A stretch of 64,000 bases of DNA, from contig NZ_VUMY01000009.1 of NCBI RefSeq assembly GCF_009695935.1, positions 1 to 64,000 on the forward strand, read 5' to 3'. Each line of letters opens with the position of its first letter. Within the stretch, counting starts at the first letter, position 1. This DNA comes from Mobiluncus porci (GTDB lineage Bacteria > Actinomycetota > Actinomycetes > Actinomycetales > Actinomycetaceae). Made by a program: the position numbers and the translations under genes. The notes below the pieces were generated by a model. That model had not been told where the DNA came from, ran no database searches, and saw nothing but the letters and a program-made list of their open reading frames with translations. This document shows positions 52,168 to 62,163 of this stretch, one piece after another.

Positions 52168-53433
52168 ATGTTGGATGAGACAAAATTTTTGCCCGCGTTG
52201 AAACTTCGCGAGATTACTTTGGAAGTGCCCCTGGACCACACGGAACCGCAGGGGAGAAAAATCGAAGTGTTCGCTCGGATCGTGACCGGCGAAGACGGCG
52301 CGAATAAACCGTTCCTGTTGTTTTTGCAAGGGGGTCCCGGGAACGAGGATCCGCGTCCGGCGCTATACCCGAACCCGAATCCGAACTGGCTGCCGCGGGC
52401 ATTGGAGGATTTCCAAGTTGTGATGCTCGACCAACGCGGAACGGGGAGGTCCACCCCAGTTTCGGCGGATCCGACCACCGGTGCTTTGGCCGGTTTGGAC
52501 GCGACCGCGCAGGCCGAATACCTGACTCACCTGCGGGCCGATGAGATTGTCAATGACGCGGAGGCTTTGCGAGCCTACCTCGGGGTGGAGCGCTGGACTT
52601 TGCTCGGACAGTCTTTCGGAGGTTTTACTTCGGTTCACTATCTCTGTTCTCACCCCGAGGCGCTGGCGGGAGCCATCTTGACCGGAGGTCTTACCGCGGT
52701 GGGTCACTCCATTGAAGACGTCTATTCCGAGACTTGGCAGATAATGACCGAGAAGTCCGAGAAATACTATCGGGAATTCCCGGAAGACCGCGACAAAGTG
52801 CGCCGAGTGGCGGAACTCTGCGCGGAAGGCAAGTTGACCTTGCCAAACGGCGATACGGTCAGTCCCGAGCGGTGGCGCACGGTTGGAATCACAATTGGGA
52901 TGCAAGGCGGGATGCAGCGGCTCCACAATTTGCTCGACCATGACCCGCTCTCGGCGGCTTTCCGCCACGACCTCGGCGCGGCCTTACCTTTCGGGGGACG
53001 AAACCCAGTCTATGCGATTTTGCACGAGTCGTCCTATGCTGATGGGGTGGCAACTCGCTGGGCCGCGGAACGAACCATGCCCGCGGAGGTCAAGCAGGAT
53101 CCGACCCTGCTCGGTGGGGAACACCTTCACCGCTCACTATTTTTGGAGGACTCTGAGCTCTCTGGGCTTCGCGAGGCGGCAGATTTGGTGGCCGACCACG
53201 TCTGGAACCGGCTCTATTCCGCGGAAGCCTTGGCTGCGGCGCAAGTTCCGGTGGCGGCAGTGGCATATTTTCAAGATGCCTATGTGCCGCTGAAGTTTTC
53301 GCTCGAAACCGCCCAGATGATGGCGGATTGCCGACTGTGGGTGACCTCGGAATATGAACACAATGGCCTGCGCCAAGATGTGCGGGTTCTGGATAGACTG
53401 ATTGACCTACTCCAGGGGCGCATCCGGCAATAG
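52168..53433 (+). CDS. Proline iminopeptidase-like alpha/beta hydrolase (S33)
   Basis: 421 residues. The oxyanion region is FLQGGPGNEDPRP, with VVMLDQRGTGRSTP typical of peptidase family S33. The nucleophile elbow is LLGQSFGGF (Ser near residue 150), and the C-terminal His is probably in EYEHNGLRQD. It should remove N-terminal proline from peptides in the cytoplasm. It stands alone between rlmD and zur. Confidence 0.9.
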   Translation: MLDETKFLPALKLREITLEVPLDHTEPQGRKIEVFARIVTGEDGANKPFLLFLQGGPGNEDPRPALYPNPNPNWLPRALEDFQVVMLDQRGTGRSTPVSADPTTGALAGLDATAQAEYLTHLRADEIVNDAEALRAYLGVERWTLLGQSFGGFTSVHYLCSHPEALAGAILTGGLTAVGHSIEDVYSETWQIMTEKSEKYYREFPEDRDKVRRVAELCAEGKLTLPNGDTVSPERWRTVGITIGMQGGMQRLHNLLDHDPLSAAFRHDLGAALPFGGRNPVYAILHESSYADGVATRWAAERTMPAEVKQDPTLLGGEHLHRSLFLEDSELSGLREAADLVADHVWNRLYSAEALAAAQVPVAAVAYFQDAYVPLKFSLETAQMMADCRLWVTSEYEHNGLRQDVRVLDRLIDLLQGRIRQ

Positions 53434-53438
53434 GCTTG

Positions 53439-53894
53439 TTATTGCTGGCTTTCTTCGCCGCAGTCTGCGCACAGTCCAGTCAGCTCCACGACGTGCTCAA
53501 TGTCGGAGTAGCCATTTTTGCGAGCCAGTTCGCCCAAAGTTTCCTCCAGCCCCTTGAGCTGGAATTCTTCGGTTTTTCCGCAGTTTCGACAAACTAGATG
53601 GTGGTGGTGATGCGCGACCCCGCATTCGCGATACATCATGGTGCCATCAGGGGAGCGGAGCTGGTCAAGCACGCCGGAGGCGGCTAATGAAGCCAGGTTT
53701 CGATAGACCGTGGCTAGGCCGACGGTTTCACCGGCGGTTTTCAATTTAGTGAACACATCAGCCGCGGAGAGAAAATCTTTTTCCCCGCGGACAGCATGTA
53801 AAACCGCATCAAGCTGGCGGGTTTTCCGTTGTCTGGGCTGGGTTTCCTTCACAGTCATCCTCTCTATTTTCTCTATTGTCGCGCGTTTTGACAT
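53439..53894 (-). CDS. zur: Fur-family regulator, probable zinc uptake repressor
   Basis: 151 residues from ATG 53894; a GTG at 53855 with GAGAGG upstream would give a shorter, more typical protein. The winged helix (SAADVFTKLKTAGETVGLATVYRNLASL) and metal sites are clear: the HHHHLVCRNCG segment and CADCG provide the Cys pairs of the structural zinc site. It lies divergent from znuA and a dyad sits between them, which identifies it as Zur rather than Fur. Confidence 0.85.
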   Translation of the reverse strand: MSKRATIEKIERMTVKETQPRQRKTRQLDAVLHAVRGEKDFLSAADVFTKLKTAGETVGLATVYRNLASLAASGVLDQLRSPDGTMMYRECGVAHHHHHLVCRNCGKTEEFQLKGLEETLGELARKNGYSDIEHVVELTGLCADCGEESQQ

Positions 53895-53915
53895 TTAGTG
53901 CCACTTAGATGATAA

Positions 53916-53930
53916 TGAGAACGATTCGCA
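53916..53930. promoter_or_regulatory. Putative Zur operator between zur and znuA
   Basis: TGAGAA-CGA-TTCGCA is an imperfect dyad in an AT-rich setting (GATAATGAGAACGATTC), similar to Zur boxes of high-GC Gram-positives. It is 22 bases from the zur start and 57 from the znuA start, so it can control both. Confidence 0.55.
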
Positions 53931-53986
53931 ATAAGAAGTAAATGAGTTTTCTGCTCTGTTCTCAAAACTCAAACTGAAAGGAAATC

Positions 53987-55039
53987 ATGAAATTCAAGAG
54001 TGCAGGAGCCCTCGTCAGTGCCGCTTTCCTAACAGCGGGCCTCTCCGGATGTGCCACCAACAGCGGAGCGTCCGGTGGAGCCGCCAAGGCCGAAGCCGAT
54101 AATGCTGGCAAGCCCATTGTTTACACCTCAACCGATGTTTGGGCCAGTGTCGCCAAGGCTGTGACGGGTGATCTCGCGGAAGTGAAGACCTCCATCGACC
54201 AGCCGAATCAAGATCCGCACTCCTATGAAGTTTCCGTGAAAGACAAGCAACTTGTCAATGATGCCTCCGTGGTGATTGTCAACGGTGGCGGTTACGACGA
54301 TTGGGCCATTCAGTTAGCTGATTCAGCAAAGGCCAAACCGGCTGTTTTGAACGCGGTTGAAATTTCGGGTATTGACTGTGAAACAGCAGAAGAGGATGCC
54401 CACGAACACGGCGACGATGAGGAACATGCGGGAGAAACAGATGAGCACGATCACGAAAATGAGGCAACTGAGAAAAATGATGATCACGCTGAGGACGCTC
54501 ACGCCGGACACCACCACTGCGCGGTGAATGAACACGTGTTCTACGACCTGGATACCGTCTCAGATGTGGCCGAAAAACTGGCTGAATCTTTGGGTAAGAC
54601 CGATAAAACCAACGCAAAGGCCTACCGGACTAATGCCAAAGCCTTTGAAGCCAAGCTCGATGCCCTGGAAGAAAAAGCAGATGCTATTGAAGAGCGTGGT
54701 GAAAAGCATTCTTTGGCAACCGAGCCCCTAGCAAACTACCTTTTGGAGGATGCTGGAGTTCACGACATCACTCCGGCTGCCTATGTAGAACAGTCTGAAA
54801 CAGAATCCGGCCCGAGCGTGAAGACCCAGGCAGAGACGAAGGCTCTCCTCACGCAAGGCAAAGTTGATGTGCTCTTGGTGAATGCCCAAACGGAAGATCC
54901 CGTGTCGAAGGCGCTCCAAGACGAAGCCAAAGCGAAGGGCATTCCCTTGGTGACCATGAATGAAACTTTGGCTGGAGCCAGCGACTACGTGTCTTGGATT
55001 GGGGATGCGCTCGACCAATTGGATGCGGCGCTGAAGTAA
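53987..55039 (+). CDS. znuA: Zinc ABC transporter substrate-binding lipoprotein
   Basis: 350 residues with a lipoprotein signal (lipobox LSGC at about residues 20-23). The zinc site residues fit the cluster A-I fold: DPHSYEV, the HVFYDL segment and the C-terminal region. A His/Asp/Glu-rich loop (residues about 138-180, including HAGHHHCA) is typical of ZnuA and gathers zinc. The AAAGGAA site precedes ATG 53987. It binds zinc outside the cell for the ATPase and permease downstream. Confidence 0.92.
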   Translation: MKFKSAGALVSAAFLTAGLSGCATNSGASGGAAKAEADNAGKPIVYTSTDVWASVAKAVTGDLAEVKTSIDQPNQDPHSYEVSVKDKQLVNDASVVIVNGGGYDDWAIQLADSAKAKPAVLNAVEISGIDCETAEEDAHEHGDDEEHAGETDEHDHENEATEKNDDHAEDAHAGHHHCAVNEHVFYDLDTVSDVAEKLAESLGKTDKTNAKAYRTNAKAFEAKLDALEEKADAIEERGEKHSLATEPLANYLLEDAGVHDITPAAYVEQSETESGPSVKTQAETKALLTQGKVDVLLVNAQTEDPVSKALQDEAKAKGIPLVTMNETLAGASDYVSWIGDALDQLDAALK

Positions 55040-55103
55040 TTGCCGAAATCCAGGCAGCCCCAAACTCACGGGATTCCAGATTCCTGGGTTGAGAAATTTG
55101 GAT

Positions 55104-55169
55104 TATCTGGGGAGTTTTTCGACACCAGAGCCCCGAAAACCGCGATGTTGTCGAAAAACTCCCCGGATA
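55104..55169 (+). promoter_or_regulatory. Large hairpin between znuA and znuC
   Basis: Arms 55104-55124 and 55149-55169 pair over 21 positions with one wobble (core GGGGAGTTTTTCGACA), around a 24-base loop. No T-run follows. It may stabilise the znuA message or reduce read-through so that the binding protein is made in excess. Confidence 0.6.
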
Positions 55170-55207
55170 TTTCCGGCAGGCAATATTAAAGAGAGAATCG
55201 AGCAGTT

Positions 55208-56041
55208 TTGGACTTGCTGAAAATCAATAATCTCGCCCTGAGCTACGGCGGCAGAGAGGTGTTCCACGACCTCAATCTGGAGGTGGCGCCCGGGGATATC
55301 GTCGGGATTCTGGGACAAAATGGTGCCGGAAAAACCACGCTCCTCAAAGCGGTGTTGGGGGAAGTGAAACCGGCGGCTGGCACGGTGAGCCTCAGTCAAG
55401 GGGCAAGAGTCTCCTACCTTCCCCAGCACGGACGTTTCCCGCGCAGCGCCCAAATCCGCGGTCGCGACGTGGTTTATCTGGGTCTTGAAGGGGCGAAACT
55501 CGGATTTTGGAACCAACCTGGGGCCTCGAAACGGATTCAGAAGGCAATCGAGGCGGTGGGAGCCGAATCCTACGCGGATGCCCCGATTAACCTGCTCTCC
55601 GGCGGGGAGCTACAGCGATTGCGGATAGCTGCTGCCATCGTGAGTGAACCCGAGATTCTCCTGGCCGATGAGCCCCTGGCCTCACTAGACATCAAGCACC
55701 AGGGCGAAATCGTGGAGATTTTCGAACGTCTCAGCCAACAAGGCACCGCCATCCTTCTCGTCACCCACGAGTTGAATCCGGTCGAAAAACTGCTCGACAA
55801 GGTGGTTTACATCGCTTTAGGTCGCGCCGCCGTGGGGACTGTGAATGAAGTCATGTCGAGCGAAGTCCTCACTAGGCTCTATGGAGAAACCGTTGAGGTT
55901 GTGAAGATTGGCGGCAACTTCTTCGTCTTGGGCGGAGAATCCGGTAATCAGTTTGCTGAAGAGGCCCTCCATGGTCACCACCATGCTGGCCACTTCGAAT
56001 CCGCGGAACGCCCTCACAACCCGAAAGAAGCAGGTCACTAA
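55208..56041 (+). CDS. znuC: Zinc ABC transporter ATP-binding protein
   Basis: 277 residues starting at TTG 55208 (AGAGAG upstream). Walker A GQNGAGKTT, signature LSGGELQRLRIAAA, Walker B LLADEPLASLD and H-loop THE are present. An unusual His-rich tail (HGHHHAGH) may bind zinc and could provide feedback. Its stop overlaps the permease start (TAATG). Confidence 0.92.
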   Translation: MDLLKINNLALSYGGREVFHDLNLEVAPGDIVGILGQNGAGKTTLLKAVLGEVKPAAGTVSLSQGARVSYLPQHGRFPRSAQIRGRDVVYLGLEGAKLGFWNQPGASKRIQKAIEAVGAESYADAPINLLSGGELQRLRIAAAIVSEPEILLADEPLASLDIKHQGEIVEIFERLSQQGTAILLVTHELNPVEKLLDKVVYIALGRAAVGTVNEVMSSEVLTRLYGETVEVVKIGGNFFVLGGESGNQFAEEALHGHHHAGHFESAERPHNPKEAGH

Positions 56042-56886
56042 TGGATGTCATCATCAACTTCGACGGTTTTTTTGAACTCCTCCCGCTGGTCCAAGAATCC
56101 CTGATTGCGGCGGCCATTCTCGCCGTGGTGGCCGGACTGCTGTCCCCCCTGGTGCAACTTAGAGACGCAGCTTTCGCAGTACACGGGACTTCCGAGCTTT
56201 CCTTCGCGGGAGCCTCGGTCGCGCTGTTCCTGGGAGCGAGTGTTACCGGCGGAGCCCTCGTCGGCTCGGTAGTGGCAGCACTCCTGATGAGCGCAACTTA
56301 CACCAAGCGCTGGGGGACAAACGCGCTTATCGGCGTGCTGCTGCCTTTCGGACTCGGTATCGGGGTGCTGTTTTTGTCCCTTTATAAAGGGCGGTCCTCG
56401 AATAAATTTGGCCTCTTGACCGGCCAAATCGTTTCGGTCGATACGAACCAACTCGCGGTTTTTGCTGCGGTTGGTTTCCTCGTGGTCTTGACCTTGGCGC
56501 TGTTTGGGAGACGACTCTACTACGCGGCGGTGGATCCGGCGGTGGCTTTCACCAAAGGGGTGTCCCCGCGCGTGATGAACCTCTTGTTCATGGTCATCTT
56601 GGGCCTGGTGGTGGCCTTGGCGGTGCAAATGGTTGGGGCACTCTTGGTGCTGTCGCTGTTGATTACCCCGGGGGCCGCCGCGGCCAGAGTCAGCGCGAAC
56701 CCGTATCACCAACACGCCCTCGCGGTTATCTTTGCGCTCATCTCGGCTCTCGGCGGCATCCTGCTCTCGCTGGGTCCGGGTCTCCCGATTTCGCCCTATA
56801 TCACGACGATTTCTTTCCTTATCTTCCTGATTTGCTGGCTAGCCGGTCGCGTCCAAAACGAAACCACTTGGTCAAAACGCAAATGA
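56041..56886 (+). CDS. znuB: Zinc ABC transporter permease
   Basis: 281 residues with about eight hydrophobic segments. The LRDAAFAVHGTSELSFAGASV and the ALLVLSLLITPGAAAARV segments are typical of the ABC-3 (ZnuB/TroC) permease family. It starts at ATG 56041 inside the znuC stop. With ZnuA and ZnuC it imports zinc. Confidence 0.92.
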   Translation: MDVIINFDGFFELLPLVQESLIAAAILAVVAGLLSPLVQLRDAAFAVHGTSELSFAGASVALFLGASVTGGALVGSVVAALLMSATYTKRWGTNALIGVLLPFGLGIGVLFLSLYKGRSSNKFGLLTGQIVSVDTNQLAVFAAVGFLVVLTLALFGRRLYYAAVDPAVAFTKGVSPRVMNLLFMVILGLVVALAVQMVGALLVLSLLITPGAAAARVSANPYHQHALAVIFALISALGGILLSLGPGLPISPYITTISFLIFLICWLAGRVQNETTWSKRK

Positions 56887-56954
56887 GTTATGGACAGGGG
56901 TAGGTCTTTCGGCTCAGTTTTGCCCTTTGCTGTCGGCAAGGTTTCTAAACGTCC

Positions 56955-57785
56955 CTAGGCAGCCAACACCGTTGGGGTAAAATCCGGAGCCACGGTTTCA
57001 ACTGCCACGGAAGCATCGCGGAAAGCCTGGATTTGCGCCCGAGCCACGGCCTGGGTCGGATGTTTGCCCTCTTGCACCAGTTGCATTTGCCGAATCCAGA
57101 ACTGGCCTTCCTCCAGGCGCTTCCCCCAAACCTCGGCCTCGGCGGCTTTACGCTCGTGCTTGGCCTTGCGAGCCTCCTCTAGGTGATGTTTGGCATCAAC
57201 GGCTTTATCCTGCGCTTCTTCGAGGCGGCGCTGTTTCGCAGCAGCCAGTGCCTCCCGAGCCTTTTCCTCGGCTTTACGCTCAGCAATTTCTTCCTTGCGT
57301 TCCTGACGAATTTTGGCGGAGCGTTCCTCCGCTTCTTTGCGGGCAAGCTTGGCTTCTTCGGCGTGCATCTTGTTGGCATTTGCTGAAGCCATCAGAGCCT
57401 TGTGGCTCAGCTCGGCGGCCTTCTCCTCGTCGCCCATCGCGGCAGCCTCCTTGGCCTGTTGGGCATAGGCTAGGGCTTGGCTTTCATATGCTCCGGCCGT
57501 GGAGGCGGCGTGGCGGGAACTTCCGGCAGAGCCAGCGCCTTTGAAAGACTCCAGGGCGCTGGATTCGCGCTTTGCCTTTCTCGCCGCGGCATCGTTTTGC
57601 TTCTTAAGTTCTTGGTTCAACGCCTGGTTACGGTCGAAAGTGTCGAGAGCATTGAGAGTTTCTTCGCCCCTTTTAGTGAGGGTGCCAGCGGAGCGAGCAA
57701 AAGAGCGAATGGACGCACGCTGCTGGACCCCCAGGGTGAGGTGAGTACTCATCCCGAGCACAGACGTGCCAAAAGTGATGCCCAT
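56955..57785 (-). CDS. Ala/Glu-rich coiled-coil protein, paralogue 1
   Basis: 276 residues from ATG 57785 (GGAGG upstream). A short hydrophobic start (GITFGTSVLGMSTHLTLGVQ) is followed by a long charged, Ala-rich coiled coil (about 70-245), then FWIRQMQLVQEG and a hydrophobic C-terminus (VAPDFTPTVLAA). No family is recognised. It lacks a signal peptide. The start and end patterns recur in the next gene (57867), so the two are paralogues. Confidence 0.6.
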   Translation of the reverse strand: MGITFGTSVLGMSTHLTLGVQQRASIRSFARSAGTLTKRGEETLNALDTFDRNQALNQELKKQNDAAARKAKRESSALESFKGAGSAGSSRHAASTAGAYESQALAYAQQAKEAAAMGDEEKAAELSHKALMASANANKMHAEEAKLARKEAEERSAKIRQERKEEIAERKAEEKAREALAAAKQRRLEEAQDKAVDAKHHLEEARKAKHERKAAEAEVWGKRLEEGQFWIRQMQLVQEGKHPTQAVARAQIQAFRDASVAVETVAPDFTPTVLAA

Positions 57786-57866
57786 TTCGCCCTCCGTGGC
57801 TGTGAGACTATGTCGCCATCCTGGCAACACTCATTTACTTCGGCAAGGAGAGCCAAAATAGTAGGA

Positions 57867-58529
57867 TTACTGAACTTCTTGGAGCTGTTGGGTCCAGAAG
57901 ATGGCCTGAGCCATTTGTAGCCTCACGAGACGAGATTCCGCCTCATCCTGTTTAGCTTCGATCTTCCTGGATTCCTCGGCGGTTTGGGAATCCGTCGGTG
58001 CGGCACCGAGAGGAGTGGCGGTGTTGTCGTTTTCGATGGCATAAGGTGGGGTCGGCGCGATGGCAGTCTTGGTTTTCTCCGCTTTCTCAACTTGTTCTGC
58101 TTTTTCTTCTTTCGCAGTCTGAGCCAAGCGCTGGGCCTCCGCTTGGGCCTCGCGGGCTTCCTTAGCCGCTAAAGACATTTCAATCCCGCGCATGGCCTGA
58201 GCCTGCTGGCGAGCTTGGGCTGCTTTGGCGCGCAACTGCTGAGGGTTGCCGTTCTGGGTGCTTTCCGCAGCGCGCGCTTGTTCAAGATACTGTGCGGCCT
58301 GAGCCTCAAATCCTACCGCCAGCGCCGCGGCTTCGGCGGAAGTTGTGGGGCGACGCGACTGAACCGAGGAAGAAACAATGGAGGCGCCGTCAGCCGAGGG
58401 GACTGAAATCGCAATGGTCTTCGTTTCGTCTTCGGAGAAGGATTCGGAGGCGGAGGATTTTTGGGTCGCGCCAGTTTGCGAGATGTCACGGTACATCCCG
58501 TAGCTCGTCAAACCGACGCTGAGGCTCAT
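57867..58529 (-). CDS. Ala/Gln-rich coiled-coil protein, paralogue 2
   Basis: 220 residues with GGGAGGGAAG immediately upstream of the ATG. It begins SLSVGLTSYGMYRDIS, has a central AAQYLEQARAAES / QARQQAQAM coiled coil (about 75-150) and ends AIFWTQQLQEVQ, which matches FWIRQMQLVQ of its neighbour. The linker in the last third is Pro/Thr rich. It lies 81 bases upstream of the other copy on the same strand. Function unknown. Confidence 0.6.
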   Translation of the reverse strand: MSLSVGLTSYGMYRDISQTGATQKSSASESFSEDETKTIAISVPSADGASIVSSSVQSRRPTTSAEAAALAVGFEAQAAQYLEQARAAESTQNGNPQQLRAKAAQARQQAQAMRGIEMSLAAKEAREAQAEAQRLAQTAKEEKAEQVEKAEKTKTAIAPTPPYAIENDNTATPLGAAPTDSQTAEESRKIEAKQDEAESRLVRLQMAQAIFWTQQLQEVQ

Positions 58530-58937
58530 CTTCCCTCCCTGGACTTCTTGTGTCGTTTTCCTCGCGACATTCGTTTAATTCGGCAAGGGAAGAGAGGATT
58601 TTAGGAGTTAACGGAGGGTAAAGAAAATACATAAGCTAGGTAATTCTTTTGAAAATTTTCGCGGATTCTTAGGCTTTGGTGGCGAGCGCGCCTGTGACTT
58701 AGTGGCGGTTTTCTAGGGATTTTTGGAGGCGTGCGGCGTGTCGCAAGATTCGAACGCGTGTTCGATATAATGTTTTCCACAGGTGACGAAAATTGGCGTT
58801 TTCCACATGGTGCAAGATAGCCGATTTTTCACGCGGGAGGTTGCGCGTAGTCTCATCTTGAAGGCCTCGGAGAGGGGCTGGAGCAGACAACCTGGATAAT
58901 CGGGCAGCGGCGAGCTGCGGACAAGAAAGGCAAAATA
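58530..58937. other. Intergenic region with recA control elements
   Basis: The 408 bases between the coiled-coil gene and recA hold the LexA box and promoter described separately. The rest, including the 160-base recA leader, shows no convincing gene. Confidence 0.5.
58750..58771 (+). promoter_or_regulatory. SOS (LexA) box and promoter -10 of recA
   Basis: TCGAAC-GCGT-GTTCGA (58750-58765) matches the Gram-positive/actinobacterial SOS box GAAC-N4-GTTC with extended arms. TATAAT (58766-58771) follows immediately, so LexA bound here would cover the promoter. recA starts 167 bases further on. Confidence 0.85.
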
Positions 58938-60083
58938 ATGGCGAAAAACGAACGGGCGAAGGCTCTGGAAACGGCCCTCGGTCAGATCGACAAGCAATTC
59001 GGTAAAGGCTCCGTGATGCGACTGGGGGATTCCGCGGTCAACAAGAGCATTTCGGTGATTCCGACCGGTTCTATTGCGCTGGATGTGGCGCTGGGAATCG
59101 GTGGTTTACCGCGCGGACGTATTGTAGAAATTTACGGTCCGGAGTCTTCGGGTAAGACTACGGTGGCGCTCCATGCGGTGGCGAGTGCGCAAAAGGCCGG
59201 CGGCAATGCGGCATTTATTGATGCGGAACACGCCCTCGATCCGGTGTATGCCCAAAATCTCGGGGTGGATATTGATAACTTGCTCGTGAGCCAACCCGAC
59301 ACCGGTGAACAGGCTCTCGAAATCGCGGATATGCTGATTCGCTCGGGCGGGCTCGACATTATCGTCATTGACTCTGTGGCGGCTCTCGTTCCGAAGGCGG
59401 AAATCGAGGGCGACATGGGGGATTCTCATGTCGGCTTGCAGGCGCGTTTGATGAGTCAGGCTTTGCGTAAGCTCACCGGCGCCTTGTCCGCGACGGGAAC
59501 CACTGCGATTTTCATCAACCAACTGCGCGAAAAGATTGGTGTCTTCTTCGGCTCTCCGGAGACAACCACCGGCGGTAAAGCGCTCAAATTCTATGCTTCG
59601 GTGCGAATCGATGTGCGACGGATTGAAACTTTGAAGAACGGTACCGATGCGGTAGGGAACCGAACTCGTGCCAAGATTGTCAAGAACAAGATGGCTCCGC
59701 CTTTCCGTCAGGCAGAATTCGATATCGTCTACGGTGAGGGTATCTCCCGTGAAGGAAGCCTGATTGACCTCGGGGTGGAGTCTGACGTGATTACGAAGTC
59801 CGGAGCCTGGTTCACCTACGGGGAACTTCAACTGGGGCAGGGGAAAGAAAATGTCCGGAAGTTCTTGAAGGATAACCCTGAACTCGCCGATGAGATTGAA
59901 AACAAGATTCTTATTGCCATGGGAATTCGTGAAGATCCCAACGCTTCGGCGGAGGATACCGCCGGGGATGACGCGACCGAGAGCGCAGCCGATGAAACTG
60001 GCGAAGCCAAGATTGCTGTCGTTATGGATGAGACGGAAAACGAGAGCGCTAGTACTGCGAAGAAGATGCGGAAAGCCTCATGA
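58938..60083 (+). CDS. recA: Recombinase A
   Basis: 381 residues. Walker [10 protein letters not shown], the start [20 protein letters not shown], the DNA-binding loop [20 protein letters not shown] and the acidic C-terminal tail (about 335-381) are typical. RecA performs strand exchange and activates LexA self-cleavage. It heads a recA-recX-cinA operon with overlapping genes and is preceded by an SOS box. Confidence 0.98.
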   Translation: MAKNERAKALETALGQIDKQFGKGSVMRLGDSAVNKSISVIPTGSIALDVALGIGGLPRGRIVEIYGPESSGKTTVALHAVASAQKAGGNAAFIDAEHALDPVYAQNLGVDIDNLLVSQPDTGEQALEIADMLIRSGGLDIIVIDSVAALVPKAEIEGDMGDSHVGLQARLMSQALRKLTGALSATGTTAIFINQLREKIGVFFGSPETTTGGKALKFYASVRIDVRRIETLKNGTDAVGNRTRAKIVKNKMAPPFRQAEFDIVYGEGISREGSLIDLGVESDVITKSGAWFTYGELQLGQGKENVRKFLKDNPELADEIENKILIAMGIREDPNASAEDTAGDDATESAADETGEAKIAVVMDETENESASTAKKMRKAS

Positions 60084-60613
60084 GCCTACATTTAGTCGCC
60101 TCGGCAGCCAATGAGGCTGCCGAGGCGGGGCTAAATCTCTTAGACCGCCGTGCCGTGACCGAATCGCAGATGCGGGAGTACCTCGCGGAAAAAGGGTTCA
60201 CTTCCGAAGCAGTGGAAGAAGCCGTGACGCTCTTCGGAGCTCGGGGGTGGTTAGATGACCACGATTACGCTACTGAACTCGTCCGGCAGCGGGCGGGAAA
60301 AGCCGGATTGTCGCGGGCGAAGCTCCGCGCCGACATGGAAAAACGGGGGCTCGAGACTGGGACCGTGGAGGCTGCGTTGAGGGCGCTCGACGAAGAGTCG
60401 CCCGACTGGGAAACGGCTAACGCGCGGGCTTTGCTGGCTGGAAAACTCACCTCGGCGCGCCGTGGCCTTGATATTGGCTCGCGCGAGGGACGGGCTAAAT
60501 TACAGGCGAAACTCTGGCGTTATCTCGCCTCCCGCGGCTTTGATTCGGGTCTGGTGGGAATGCTGGTTCGCGAAACTATGGAAGAACTGAAAGAACTTGA
60601 AAGCGAAAACTGA
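60080..60613 (+). CDS. recX: RecX regulatory protein
   Basis: 177 residues with an ATGA overlap with recA. The tandem helical repeats of RecX are seen ([19 protein letters not shown], then [15 protein letters not shown], and [19 protein letters not shown]). RecX limits RecA filament growth. Position directly after recA supports the call. Confidence 0.93.
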   Translation: MSLHLVASAANEAAEAGLNLLDRRAVTESQMREYLAEKGFTSEAVEEAVTLFGARGWLDDHDYATELVRQRAGKAGLSRAKLRADMEKRGLETGTVEAALRALDEESPDWETANARALLAGKLTSARRGLDIGSREGRAKLQAKLWRYLASRGFDSGLVGMLVRETMEELKELESEN

Positions 60614-61230
60614 TGAATAATCCATATGCTGCGGCGATGAGCGGGGAGGGGAGCGCCCGCAATATTGATACTTTACTTTCCTCCGAGCGGGCGCATTCTG
60701 AAAGTGGAGGCTCCTTGGGTCGTTTTGAGACAGAAAAATCCGCGCCTTTGCTGATTGACTGGATGCGTGAGCTCGGCTTGAGGCTTGCCTGTGCGGAATC
60801 TCTCACCGGTGGCATGATTGCCTCGACCCTGGTCGGGGTACCGGGCGCTTCTGACGTACTGAATGGCGGGGTCGTGACCTATGCCGATGCGATGAAAACC
60901 AAGGTGCTCGGCGTAGACGCGGACTTATTGGACGAAAAAACGGCTTATTCGCCAGAGTGCGCCATGTCAATGGCGGCCGGTGCCTTGCAGCTTTTTGATG
61001 CCGATGTGGCAGTTTCCTCCACGGGGGTAGCCGGGCCGGAATCTGACTTGGGCGTGCCTGCCGGAACCGGTTTTCTTGGTTGTGCTACCCCTTACACCAT
61101 GCAGGTTTGGCCCATAACCGTTCCGGGGGAGCGCACCCGCCAAGAAATTCGCGAAGCCTTTACCCGCGGCGCCATCGCCCTGGTTTTGCGAACCCTCATC
61201 CACGACCGCGACAAAGGCCACTATGAGTGA
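60613..61230 (+). CDS. CinA C-terminal domain protein, nicotinamide-nucleotide amidase type
   Basis: 205 residues, overlapping the recX stop. After a variable N-terminal 45 residues comes the PncC/CinA core: ACAESLTGGMIASTLVGVPGAS, GGVVTYADAMKTKVLGV, and STGVAGPESDLGVPAGTGF. It lacks the N-terminal MoCF-like domain of full CinA. The enzyme deamidates NMN; its link to recA in actinobacteria is well known. Confidence 0.88.
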   Translation: MNNPYAAAMSGEGSARNIDTLLSSERAHSESGGSLGRFETEKSAPLLIDWMRELGLRLACAESLTGGMIASTLVGVPGASDVLNGGVVTYADAMKTKVLGVDADLLDEKTAYSPECAMSMAAGALQLFDADVAVSSTGVAGPESDLGVPAGTGFLGCATPYTMQVWPITVPGERTRQEIREAFTRGAIALVLRTLIHDRDKGHYE

Positions 61231-61282
61231 CACTTTCTGTCTAGTTCTGTTGCCTTATTGTGTCAAATAGATTAGGATTAAA

Positions 61283-61854
<572 letters not shown>

Positions 61855-62163
61855 ACACAATTATTGGTCTTACGAAGAGACAGTTTCAGAAGTGAATCCT
61901 GTTCGCTTGGAGTGAAACGCAAGCGGAAGAGGGCGTGAATGGCATTTTGTGCATTGAATCCCCCAAAAAGAGAATCACGCGTGCACGAATGTACGGCGTG
62001 AAGACCGCGGACTCGTTATGAAAAAAATGAAAACGCTTTGAGCAGGCAATTCATCCAAAGCAAATTTGGCGCCAGGAGAAAATCACCATTACACCGTACA
62101 TTCGTGCAAGCAATCACCCCAAAGTGAGGATGAAATTCCTGAAACCCAAGTAGAATTGAAGGT
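61855..62163. other. Intergenic region with 18-bp inverted repeats
   Basis: No gene is seen in these 309 bases. TGCACGAATGTACGGCGT (61982-61999) and its near-perfect inverted copy (62091-62108, 17 of 18 matching) frame about 90 bases. The right copy is 56 bases before the oxidoreductase start. Confidence 0.6.
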
